Shown here in pieces: positions 1 to 5,512 of a stretch of 6,593 bases of DNA. The notes beneath the pieces are model-generated. The model had not been told where the DNA came from, ran no database searches, and worked only from the letters and a program-made list of their open reading frames with translations. The DNA is from CAUTVF01 sp963541805. GTDB taxonomy: Bacteria; Pseudomonadota; Alphaproteobacteria; Rs-D84; CASDRH01. Made by a program: the position numbers and the translations under genes. Location: positions 1 to 6,593 of the forward strand of contig CAUTVF010000052.1 in NCBI GenBank assembly GCA_963541805.1. Direction: 5' to 3'. Each line of letters starts with the position of its first letter. Within the stretch, counting starts at the first letter, position 1.

Positions 1-342
1 ACGGGAATGGATGGAAAAAATAATTTATATATATTTAAATATCCATCAAATAATGATACCCAAAAACATGTTATCAATGAAATTAATAAATTATTTTCTT
101 CATTAAGAAAAATTGTTACAAATAATTTTGATTTATTAATAATTTTGGAAAAAATATTTTATCCGGATATTAAAATTGATAATAAAAATATTATAGTTCG
201 TCGTGTTGATTTTTTTACCCCCGAAGATGATGTAACAACAAAAAATAATGATAAAAAACATTGGAGAAAAATATTTTCTGAATTCAGGCCAAATTTTAAA
301 TTGAAAAAAAGTAAAAAATTTAAATTTGAAGAAATAGATTAA
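1..342 (+). CDS. C-terminal end of an unrecognised protein in a polysaccharide cluster (5' end outside window)
   Basis: The reading frame is open from the first base to the TAA at 340-342. An ATG lies at 7, but only six bases precede it, so I cannot tell whether it is the start or an internal methionine; I treat the gene as truncated at the window edge. The visible 113 residues contain a hydrophobic stretch (FDLLIILEKIF, around residues 42-52 counted from the ATG at 7) and a very basic Lys/Phe-rich tail. I recognise no domain. The stop is one base from the ATG of the next gene, a glycosyltransferase, so the two are almost certainly co-transcribed and translationally coupled. By position it is probably another enzyme of surface glycan synthesis, but that is inference from context only. 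Confidence 0.6.
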   Translation, partial: TGMDGKNNLYIFKYPSNNDTQKHVINEINKLFSSLRKIVTNNFDLLIILEKIFYPDIKIDNKNIIVRRVDFFTPEDDVTTKNNDKKHWRKIFSEFRPNFKLKKSKKFKFEEID

Positions 343-343
343 A

Positions 344-1297
344 ATGAAAAGTGTTAATAAACCTTTAATTTCCGTATGTGTACCTGCATATAATCATGAA
401 AAGTATGTGATTGATGCAATAAATTCAGTAATTAATCAGACATATCAAAATTTGGAATTAATTGTAATCGATGATGGATCGACAGATTCAACATGGGAAA
501 AGTTACACTCTTTAAAAGGTAAATGTGATAAACGTTTTAAAAGAACTGTTTTTGAAACACAAAAAAATCATGGTTTGTTGTTTACTGAAAATCGATTGTT
601 TCATGAACTTGCAACTGGAGAATATATTGTATTGTTGGCATCTGATGATAAATTATTGCCGACAGCAATTGAAAAATTATTTAGTTTTTTAGTAAAAAAT
701 CCAGATGTCGGGGAAGTTGTTGGTAAAAATTTAATTATGGATTCCGATGGAATACAGTGTTATTGGGATAAAGATCGCAACAATGTTTATGATAAACACT
801 CTGCAATATATTTGTCATTTACTGATTTTATCAATAAAACAACACACATTACCAAAAATAAATATGGTAAATATTCATCGTTATTTAAAGTAAATCATAT
901 AGCAAATGGTTATATGATTCGTAAATCGATTATTAATAGAATCCCAAAATTTACAATTTCTGCACCCCTGGAGGATTGGTTTTTACACCTGCAAATTTCA
1001 AAAATTACGAAAATTTCCGCAATAGATGATGAAACGTTTATTTATCGTTGGCATGCAAGTAATACGATTAAGCAAAAAGAACATTGCGACAATATGTTTA
1101 AAAAGACAAAAGATTATGAACGTAAATTGTTGTTAGAAAGACCAAAAAAAGACTCTCTATTAAATTATAAAATATTTCGTATAAAATATAAGATTGGGTT
1201 TTATATAAACAAATATATTTTTACAAAGACAAAAAATGATAAAAAAAGAACGCTTAAGTTATTTGGTATAAATATCTTAAGTTTTTGTAAAAAATAA
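344..1297 (+). CDS. Family 2 glycosyltransferase (GT-A fold)
   Basis: This is a 317-residue inverting-type GT2 enzyme, expected to transfer a sugar from a nucleotide-sugar donor to a growing surface glycan at the cytoplasmic side of the inner membrane; donor and acceptor cannot be read from the sequence. Visible motifs are the N-terminal strand ISVCVPAYNHE (9-19), DDGSTD (43-48) for nucleotide binding, an SDD metal-binding DXD equivalent (100-102), an ED pair (210-211, in PLEDW) in the catalytic-base position, and YRWHASNT (234-241). There is no transmembrane segment. The last 60 residues are Lys-rich and end in LFGINILSFCKK, a tail discussed in the findings. The ATG at 344 is one base after the upstream stop and has no strong Shine-Dalgarno (only GAAG further upstream), which suggests coupled translation. 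The next glycosyltransferase follows after a short gap. Confidence 0.93.
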   Translation: MKSVNKPLISVCVPAYNHEKYVIDAINSVINQTYQNLELIVIDDGSTDSTWEKLHSLKGKCDKRFKRTVFETQKNHGLLFTENRLFHELATGEYIVLLASDDKLLPTAIEKLFSFLVKNPDVGEVVGKNLIMDSDGIQCYWDKDRNNVYDKHSAIYLSFTDFINKTTHITKNKYGKYSSLFKVNHIANGYMIRKSIINRIPKFTISAPLEDWFLHLQISKITKISAIDDETFIYRWHASNTIKQKEHCDNMFKKTKDYERKLLLERPKKDSLLNYKIFRIKYKIGFYINKYIFTKTKNDKKRTLKLFGINILSFCKK

Positions 1298-1304
1298 ATT
1301 ATAT

Positions 1305-1310
1305 GAGGTG
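1305..1310 (+). promoter_or_regulatory. Ribosome binding site that decides the start of the second glycosyltransferase
   Basis: GAGGTG lies three bases before the ATG at 1314 (five bases if the core is taken as GAGG). An in-frame GTG at 1308 is part of this Shine-Dalgarno itself, so it is unlikely to be the initiator; the ATG is preferred. Confidence 0.7.
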
Positions 1311-1313
1311 AAA

Positions 1314-2174
1314 ATGACAGTAAAAGTATCCGTTTTAATGCCCGTGTATAAAACGCAGGAAGAACATTTAAGGGCATCTATTCAAAGCATACTAAATCAA
1401 ACATTTACTGATTTTGAATTATTAATTGTGGATGATTGTCCATCAGACACAAGGGAAGATATCGTTAAATCATATAGTGATCGACGTATAAAGTATTTTA
1501 AAAATGATCAAAATATGGGAATATCCAGGGCCAGAAATAAATTAATTGATCTGTCTTCTGGGGAATATTTGGCGGTGTTTGATCATGATGATATTTCACT
1601 ACCTACACGTTTAGAAAAAGAGGTCGAATATTTGGATTCGCATCCAAATGTTGGTGTCGTGTCCAGTTGGTGGAAAAGTTTTCCTCGTTCAAATATAATA
1701 TCAAAAAATCCTGAAAAAGATCACGATATAAAAGTGATGTTATCAGAATATTGTATTGTTTCACATACTGCATCAATGATAAGAAAATCTGTTTTAATTG
1801 ATAACAACATAAGGTATGAGGAAGAATACTCCCCATCAGAAGATTATATGTTATGGTGTCGTTTGATTGATTATACCGAATTTTATAATATTCCAGAAGT
1901 TTTATCCCTTTATCGTATTCACCCTGGAAGTACGACCAATCATCAATTGAAAAAAATGGAACTTATGACATGGAAAATTCGGGTAATGATGCGTTCAAGT
2001 CATCCTGAATTATACCGGGAATATCAATTTTTGGCACAACATATATATCGTATTTCTTTATTCGGTTTGATTCCAATATTTAAAATTGAGCTTGTTGGAT
2101 ATACAAAAAAGATATTCTTATTTGATAAAATCTTACTCATGAAAATAAGATATGGGAGTAGGTTACCACGATAA
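1314..2174 (+). CDS. Family 2 glycosyltransferase (GT-A fold), last gene of the operon
   Basis: This 286-residue GT2 enzyme probably adds a sugar in LPS, capsule or O-antigen assembly; its specificity is unknown. Seen from the ATG: VSVLMPVYKT (5-14), VDDCPSD (39-45), GISRARN (69-75), the metal-binding DHDD (90-93), the catalytic-base pair ED in SPSEDYMLW (176-177), and YRIHPGS (200-206), all in the usual order and spacing. This arrangement is common in small cytoplasmic glycosyltransferases of LPS and capsule loci. The C-terminus carries two LFxxI-type segments exactly 20 residues apart (around 246-259 and 266-279), separate from the catalytic domain. The start at ATG 1314 is favoured by GAGGTG just upstream; a GTG at 1308 would add two residues. 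It follows the first glycosyltransferase by 16 bases and is followed at once by a terminator, so it closes the cluster. Confidence 0.93.
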   Translation: MTVKVSVLMPVYKTQEEHLRASIQSILNQTFTDFELLIVDDCPSDTREDIVKSYSDRRIKYFKNDQNMGISRARNKLIDLSSGEYLAVFDHDDISLPTRLEKEVEYLDSHPNVGVVSSWWKSFPRSNIISKNPEKDHDIKVMLSEYCIVSHTASMIRKSVLIDNNIRYEEEYSPSEDYMLWCRLIDYTEFYNIPEVLSLYRIHPGSTTNHQLKKMELMTWKIRVMMRSSHPELYREYQFLAQHIYRISLFGLIPIFKIELVGYTKKIFLFDKILLMKIRYGSRLPR

Positions 2175-2195
2175 CATAATAAAAACTGTTAAATT

Positions 2196-2225
2196 AAAAC
2201 ATGTATAAATCATTATACATGTTTT
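2196..2225. terminator. Bidirectional hairpin terminator between convergent glycosyltransferase and dehydrogenase genes
   Basis: Positions 2196-2208 pair perfectly with 2213-2225 (13 bp) around an ATCA loop, and a T run continues to 2228. Read on the minus strand the same stem is followed by T-rich sequence. It begins 21 bases after the glycosyltransferase stop. The right arm overlaps the last codons and the stop of the dehydrogenase on the other strand. The stem is AT-rich (only C and G of the ACATGT core), so its efficiency is uncertain. Confidence 0.75.
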
Positions 2226-3247
2226 TTTAATAAACAATTTATGTTAATAATATTATCAAGTTGTTTTTGATTAATAAATTTATCAATACTAACCATAACT
2301 GTGTTAACAATATTGTGTACGGCCTCTTTTGTGAAGAAAGCCTGATGTGATGTTATTATTACATTTTTGAATGTCATTAATCGTGCTAATATATCATCGG
2401 TTATAATTGTATCTGATTTGTCTTCGAAAAAATAATCGGTTTCTTCTTCGTATACATCTAATCCTGCGGCGGAAATTTTTCCAGATTTCAACCCATTTAT
2501 TAATGAATTACTATCAATTAACTTTCCACGACTTGTATTAATTATGACAACTCCATCTTTCATCTGTTTTATTGTATCATCATTTATCATGTGTGTATTT
2601 TGTGTCGTCAACGGACAGTAAAGTGATATTATCTCACTTCTTTTAAATAACTCGTCCAGTGTGACATATTCAACATTGAACTTTTTTGCAAAATCGATAT
2701 CTGGATATATATCATATGCAATTATATTAACATCAAAACCCTGCAATAATTTTATGAACGTTTTTCCAATTTTACCGGTACCTATTACTCCAATTGTTTT
2801 ATTGCACAAATCAAAACCAATAAATCCATTAATCGAAAAATTGCCATCCCGCACCCGATTATACGCATGATTTATTTTGCGGTTTAATGTCATCAACAAT
2901 GCAAGTGAATACTCGGCAATTGCATTCGGAGAGTAATGAGGAACATGTACAACTGGAATATTTGCTTTGCATGCTGAAATTAAATCAACATTATTATATC
3001 CAGTACAACGCATCGCAATTAATTTTACACCATTATCATGCAAACAATTTATGACATCTGCATTTAGATTATCGTTTACAAAAGCACAAATTGCATCATA
3101 TCCAATTGTTAATTTTGCTGTTTGTGGACGTAATTTTTCCTCGAAATATGTGATACTGTAACCATAATTTTTGTTTGCTTCATCAAAAAACTGCCGATCA
3201 TATGGTTTTGTATCGAATACGGCAACTTTAAAATTTGAATTATTCAT
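2213..3247 (-). CDS. ldhA: D-lactate dehydrogenase-type 2-hydroxyacid dehydrogenase
   Basis: This is a 344-residue NAD-dependent D-2-hydroxyacid dehydrogenase, most likely cytoplasmic D-lactate dehydrogenase, which reduces pyruvate to D-lactate and regenerates NAD+ in fermentation. Seen: MRCTGYNNVD (79-88), HYSPNAIAE (104-112), the Rossmann motif GTGKIG (156-161) with Asp179 at the end of the next strand (NAD preference), NTSRGKLID (237-245), GLDVYEEE (262-269) and TSHQAF (299-304). The catalytic trio is Arg240, Glu269 and His301. Their spacing (29 and 32) equals that of Arg235, Glu264 and His296 in the Lactobacillus bulgaricus enzyme as I recall it. The start is ATG at 3247 with AAGG six bases upstream; a TTG at 3274 would add nine residues but has no support. 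The gene is complete and runs as its own unit, convergent with the glycosyltransferases. A related activity such as hydroxyisocaproate dehydrogenase cannot be excluded. Confidence 0.93.
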   Translation of the reverse strand: MNNSNFKVAVFDTKPYDRQFFDEANKNYGYSITYFEEKLRPQTAKLTIGYDAICAFVNDNLNADVINCLHDNGVKLIAMRCTGYNNVDLISACKANIPVVHVPHYSPNAIAEYSLALLMTLNRKINHAYNRVRDGNFSINGFIGFDLCNKTIGVIGTGKIGKTFIKLLQGFDVNIIAYDIYPDIDFAKKFNVEYVTLDELFKRSEIISLYCPLTTQNTHMINDDTIKQMKDGVVIINTSRGKLIDSNSLINGLKSGKISAAGLDVYEEETDYFFEDKSDTIITDDILARLMTFKNVIITSHQAFFTKEAVHNIVNTVMVSIDKFINQKQLDNIININCLLKKHV

Positions 3248-3253
3248 ATGAAA

Positions 3254-3257
3254 CCTT
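3254..3257 (-). promoter_or_regulatory. Ribosome binding site that decides the start of the dehydrogenase
   Basis: On the minus strand AAGG (3257-3254) stands six bases before the ATG at 3247. This supports the ATG over the upstream in-frame TTG at 3274. Confidence 0.65.
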
Positions 3258-3278
3258 GTAAGATCTGAAAACAAATAT

Positions 3279-3306
3279 ATTCTATAGGATCTATAGTTAT
3301 TTTCAA
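3279..3306 (-). promoter_or_regulatory. Predicted sigma70-type promoter of the dehydrogenase gene, with embedded CTATAG repeat
   Basis: On the minus strand TTGAAA (3306-3301) and TAGAAT (3284-3279) are separated by 16 bases, which would give a leader of about 25 bases. Between them lies CTATAGGATCTATAG (3282-3296), two copies of the self-complementary hexamer CTATAG three bases apart. It sits over the core promoter and so is a possible operator. The boxes are not perfect and the region is AT-rich, so this is a moderate call. Confidence 0.4.
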
Positions 3307-3328
3307 TTTAAAAATATATCTAAAATTA

Positions 3329-3357
3329 TTGTCAATTTATAACTTTTTCATTATGAT
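3329..3357 (+). promoter_or_regulatory. Predicted sigma70-type promoter of the AlbA_2 ATPase gene
   Basis: TTGTCA (3329-3334) and TATGAT (3352-3357) are separated by exactly 17 bases. Each differs from the consensus hexamer at one position. The predicted transcript start is near 3364, leaving a leader of about 20 bases before the ATG at 3384. Confidence 0.65.
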
Positions 3358-3383
3358 ACTTTTATATGTAATTGGGGTGGGGC

Positions 3384-4733
3384 ATGACAAAAATAGAAAA
3401 TAATAGTATAGAATACAAAGAAAAAATAACAGATGATCTTGAAAAAGAGGTTGTTTCCTTTCTTAATACCAATGGTGGAGATATTTATATTGGTGTTAGA
3501 AAAGATGGAATACCTGTTGGTGTTTTTGGAGATATCGATTTATTGCAACTTAAAATCAAAAATCGCATATTGGACAATATTTCTCCAAGTTCTATGGGAT
3601 TATTCGAAATCAAGATAGAAAATCAAAATGGTAAAAATATCATTTTAATACAAATCAAGAAGGGTTTAGAATCTCTGTATTATATTAGGAGTAAAGGTCT
3701 ATCTGAATCTGGAGTTTTTATTCGTGTTGGTTCTGCAGCACAACCAATGACACGTGATATGATTTATAAATTACAAAGTCAAAGTATGCCACGTATATTA
3801 ACGACAATAGAATCTCCTGAACAGGATTTAGTGTTTGGGGATCTGTTCATCCATTATAAAGCAAAACGAAAACCGTTAAATGAAAAAACCTTTGAACGCA
3901 CATTAAACTTTCGCAATATTGATGGAAAATATAATTATTTGGCATATTTGATGTCAGATAATAATCAAATTTCAATTCGACTTGCACGTTTTGATGACTC
4001 TAATGGATTTGATCTTGAAGAAAAATCAAAAGAATTTGGAGATAAATGTTTAATCACTGGTTTTAAAGAATTACTTGCCAGAATGGAGTCAGAAAATATA
4101 ACGCTATCAAAATTAACAGGTGCAGCAGAAAGAATAGACAAGCAACTTGTTGACAATAAATCATTACGTGAAGTTTTGATAAATGCATTTATACATAATG
4201 ACTACTCAACAGGGATGCTACCAATTTGTGAAATTTTTCAAAACAGATTTGCAATTCGCTCTTATGGTGGACTCCCATGTGGGTTAACGAAAGAAGAATT
4301 CTTTAAAGGAGTATCTCATTATCGCAATCCTGAATTGGTTCGTATATTCAAAGATTTGGAAATTACTGAAGGATTAGGATATGGTATTCGCAAGATTTTG
4401 AAAGTATATAGTAAAGATATTTTCGATTTTGGGGAAAATAATTTGTATGTTGTTATGCCATTTGATAGTGAAGTCGCGGCCAGTAGAAATATAGAAAAAC
4501 TGAAATTTGATGATGTTAATGGAAAAAGTAAGGGAAAAAGTAAGGGAAAAAGTAAGGGAAAAATAATTGAACTTATTAAAGAAAATCCTTTGATAACTAT
4601 ACCAGAGATTGCAGAGTTAACAGGATTAAGTATTGCAGGTATAGAAAAAAATATCAGAATATTGAAATCAGATGGATTACTTTCCCGTGTTGGGTCAAGT
4701 AATGGTGGATCTTGGAAAATTATTGAAAAATAG
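3384..4733 (+). CDS. AlbA_2 (Schlafen-type) / GHKL-like ATP-binding protein with C-terminal winged helix
   Basis: This 449-residue protein belongs to the family often labelled ATP-binding protein, RecG-like helicase or transcriptional regulator. Part one is an AlbA_2 domain: IEYKEK (9-14), then FLNTNGGDIYIGVRKDG (26-42) and PVGV. Part two is a GHKL-like ATPase (HATPase_c_4 type): LREVLINAFIHNDY (261-274) with the N-box Asn267, IRSYGGLP (291-298), YRNPELVRIF (313-322) and EGLGYGI (329-335). Part three is a linker of three and a half GKSK units (380-393), followed by a winged helix (about 394-449; PEIAELTGLSIAGIEKNIRILKSDGLL). The likely role is nucleotide-dependent DNA-binding regulation; true helicase activity is doubtful because no helicase motor domain is present. 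The start is ATG 3384 with GGGGTG four bases upstream; an in-frame TTG at 3372 lies before that site. It is a single-gene unit with its own promoter and terminator. The target is unknown. Confidence 0.88.
   Translation: MTKIENNSIEYKEKITDDLEKEVVSFLNTNGGDIYIGVRKDGIPVGVFGDIDLLQLKIKNRILDNISPSSMGLFEIKIENQNGKNIILIQIKKGLESLYYIRSKGLSESGVFIRVGSAAQPMTRDMIYKLQSQSMPRILTTIESPEQDLVFGDLFIHYKAKRKPLNEKTFERTLNFRNIDGKYNYLAYLMSDNNQISIRLARFDDSNGFDLEEKSKEFGDKCLITGFKELLARMESENITLSKLTGAAERIDKQLVDNKSLREVLINAFIHNDYSTGMLPICEIFQNRFAIRSYGGLPCGLTKEEFFKGVSHYRNPELVRIFKDLEITEGLGYGIRKILKVYSKDIFDFGENNLYVVMPFDSEVAASRNIEKLKFDDVNGKSKGKSKGKSKGKIIELIKENPLITIPEIAELTGLSIAGIEKNIRILKSDGLLSRVGSSNGGSWKIIEK
4521..4562 (+). repeat. 12-bp perfect tandem repeat encoding the GKSK linker (3.5 copies)
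   Basis: The unit GGAAAAAGTAAG occurs at 4521-4532, 4533-4544 and 4545-4556, followed by the half unit GGAAAA at 4557-4562. The copies are identical at DNA level, including synonymous positions. Each unit adds four residues (Gly-Lys-Ser-Lys) and keeps the frame, so copy number can change without breaking the gene. It joins the ATPase to the winged helix. Confidence 0.95.
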
Positions 4734-4736
4734 ATT

Positions 4737-4759
4737 AAAAAAGCCCAGAGTGGGCTTTT
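4737..4759. terminator. Bidirectional terminator between the convergent AlbA_2 ATPase and thioredoxin genes
   Basis: AAAAGCCCA (4739-4747) pairs perfectly with TGGGCTTTT (4751-4759) around a GAG loop, starting a few bases after the ATPase stop. On the minus strand the GC-rich stem is followed by a run of six T (from 4742 down to 4737), on the plus strand by four. It therefore works best for thioredoxin, whose stop is 20 bases away, but can serve both genes. Confidence 0.9.
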
Positions 4760-4779
4760 GATCAAAATTATTAATTTCA

Positions 4780-5103
4780 TTAAATATATTTGTTTAAAAT
4801 TTCTTCTAACGCTTGTTTTGAATGAAGTCCAATCATACTTTCAACGACTTTTCCCCCCTTAAATACCATTAATGCAGGTATGCTTGAAATATTATACTCT
4901 GTTGCTTTTGATCCTGCTTCATCAACATTTACTTTTACAACCTTTACCTTTCCACTTAAAGATTCGGAAACTTCCCCAATAATTGGAATTTGATTTCTAC
5001 ATGGGCCACACCATGGGGCATAAAAATCAACCAATACTGGTAATTCTGAATTTAATACTTCAAAATCAAAATTTGAATCATTTAACTCTATAACGTTTGA
5101 CAT
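4780..5103 (-). CDS. trxA: Thioredoxin
   Basis: This is a 107-residue cytoplasmic thioredoxin, a general protein disulfide reductase that is recycled by thioredoxin reductase and supplies electrons to enzymes such as ribonucleotide reductase and methionine sulfoxide reductase. Seen: the active site WCGPC (31-35) in FYAPWCGPC, buried Asp26, Lys57 in VVKVNVD, and the cis-proline Pro76 in SSIPALMVF, followed by the GG turn FKGGK. The length matches typical TrxA (about 105-110) and there is no signal peptide. The start is ATG 5103, with AGGAG five bases upstream (5113-5109). It is divergent from an ArsR-family regulator and shares a promoter region with it, which suggests direct control by that protein. 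No reductase gene is next to it in this window. Confidence 0.97.
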   Translation of the reverse strand: MSNVIELNDSNFDFEVLNSELPVLVDFYAPWCGPCRNQIPIIGEVSESLSGKVKVVKVNVDEAGSKATEYNISSIPALMVFKGGKVVESMIGLHSKQALEEILNKYI

Positions 5104-5137
5104 GCTTGCTCCTATTTTTTAACAATTATATATAATA

Positions 5138-5166
5138 TTGACTATATATTAAATATCATATATAGT
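5138..5166 (+). promoter_or_regulatory. Predicted promoter of the ArsR-family regulator gene
   Basis: TTGACT (5138-5143) and TATAGT (5161-5166) are 17 bases apart, each one mismatch from consensus. The start is expected near 5173, about 24 bases before the ATG. It overlaps both the inverted repeat at 5141-5166 and the divergent thioredoxin promoter. Confidence 0.65.
5141..5166. promoter_or_regulatory. 26-bp inverted repeat, predicted ArsR-family operator for trxA and arsR
   Basis: The arms ACTATATAT (5141-5149) and ATATATAGT (5158-5166) are exact reverse complements around an 8-base centre; 11 of 13 symmetric pairs match over the whole site. Size and AT-richness agree with the imperfect 12-2-12 type operators known for ArsR/SmtB proteins. 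The site fills the space from the -35 to the -10 of arsR and covers the -10 of trxA. Confidence 0.6.
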
Positions 5167-5184
5167 TTCAACGGTAAAAGTCAA
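5155..5184 (-). promoter_or_regulatory. Predicted promoter of the thioredoxin gene
   Basis: On the minus strand TTGACT (5184-5179) and TATGAT (5160-5155) are separated by 18 bases, which would give a leader of about 45 bases. A second reading, TTGAAA (5171-5166) with TATATA 17 bases on, is also possible in this AT-rich stretch. Either way the promoter overlaps that of arsR. Confidence 0.5.
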
Positions 5185-5196
5185 TAGTTTATAAAA

Positions 5197-5457
5197 ATGA
5201 ATACTAAATTTTATATAAATTTATTTAAAGCATTATCACATCCAATACGTTTTAATATTGTTGTTGGTTTATTAAAAAAAGCGGAGTGTAACGTTCAAAC
5301 GATGTCAGATAAGCTTAATTTATCACAACCAATTGTATCTCAGCATTTGGCAATATTACGTAAATTTGATATTGTAAAAACAAATCGCCGTGGTAATAAG
5401 GTTTGCTATTGTATTGATGATAAAAGAATATCAAATTTGATAAAATCTTTAAAATAG
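5197..5457 (+). CDS. ArsR/SmtB-family winged-helix repressor
   Basis: This 86-residue regulator is a minimal ArsR-family winged-helix dimer. Seen: LFKALSHPIRFNIVVGLL (9-26), the family's helix alpha-1/2 signature; the recognition helix region LSQPIVSQHLAILRKFDIV (42-60); and the wing RRGNKVCYCID (64-74). The arsenic-sensing CxC motif (ELCVCDL) is absent, and no obvious metal site of the CzrA/SmtB alpha-5 type is visible. Cysteines are Cys31 (in AECNV, just before the DNA-binding helices), Cys70 and Cys72 in the wing. With thioredoxin divergent and an inverted repeat over both promoters, a thiol, persulfide or oxidant sensor that represses itself and trxA is plausible; the signal is inference. 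The ATG at 5197 has no visible Shine-Dalgarno, only an A-rich leader, so translation may be weak. Confidence 0.9.
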   Translation: MNTKFYINLFKALSHPIRFNIVVGLLKKAECNVQTMSDKLNLSQPIVSQHLAILRKFDIVKTNRRGNKVCYCIDDKRISNLIKSLK

Positions 5458-5484
5458 AAGTGCATTTTAAATAAATCAAAAATA

Positions 5485-5512
5485 TTTACAAAATTGTTAT
5501 TAGTGCTATAAT
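5485..5512 (+). promoter_or_regulatory. Predicted extended -10 promoter of the surface protein gene
   Basis: TTTACA (5485-5490) and a perfect TATAAT (5507-5512) are 16 bases apart, and TG one base before the -10 makes it an extended -10. The start is expected near 5519, leaving a leader of about 63 bases. A second TATAAT at 5563-5568 has no good -35 box. Confidence 0.65.

Noticed and set aside
1603..1836. Open frame of 77 codons on the minus strand inside the second glycosyltransferase
   Set aside because: It lies entirely opposite the conserved DHDD to ED region of the enzyme and has no recognisable protein features.
2661..3161. Two short plus-strand open frames opposite the dehydrogenase (2661-2870 and 2967-3161)
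   Set aside because: Both are antisense to the NAD-binding and N-terminal parts of a complete, well-conserved enzyme, and neither shows a domain.
3372..3374. TTG as start of the ATPase, and likewise TTG at 3274 for the dehydrogenase
   Set aside because: Both lie upstream of good Shine-Dalgarno sites that serve nearby ATG codons; the added residues are not family-like.
3433..3618. Alternative-frame open stretch inside the AlbA_2 domain, and a similar antisense one at 3965-4156
   Set aside because: Out-of-frame shadows of the ATPase gene, which carries the conserved motifs.
4521..4562. CRISPR or integration repeat
   Set aside because: The copies are directly adjacent 12-mers inside a coding frame, with no spacers.
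3384..4733. Anti-phage defence system
   Set aside because: AlbA_2/Schlafen-type domains do occur in defence proteins, but here the gene stands alone with no nuclease, methylase or other defence partner in the window.
4319..4780. Open frame of 153 codons on the minus strand opposite the ATPase 3' half
   Set aside because: It is antisense to a clear domain-bearing gene, contains the mirror of the GKSK repeat as a PLLF-type run, crosses the terminator, and has no family features. It is a shadow.
5197..5457. Arsenic or cadmium resistance regulator
   Set aside because: There is no ELCVCDL-type metal motif and no arsenic efflux or reductase gene nearby; the neighbour is thioredoxin.
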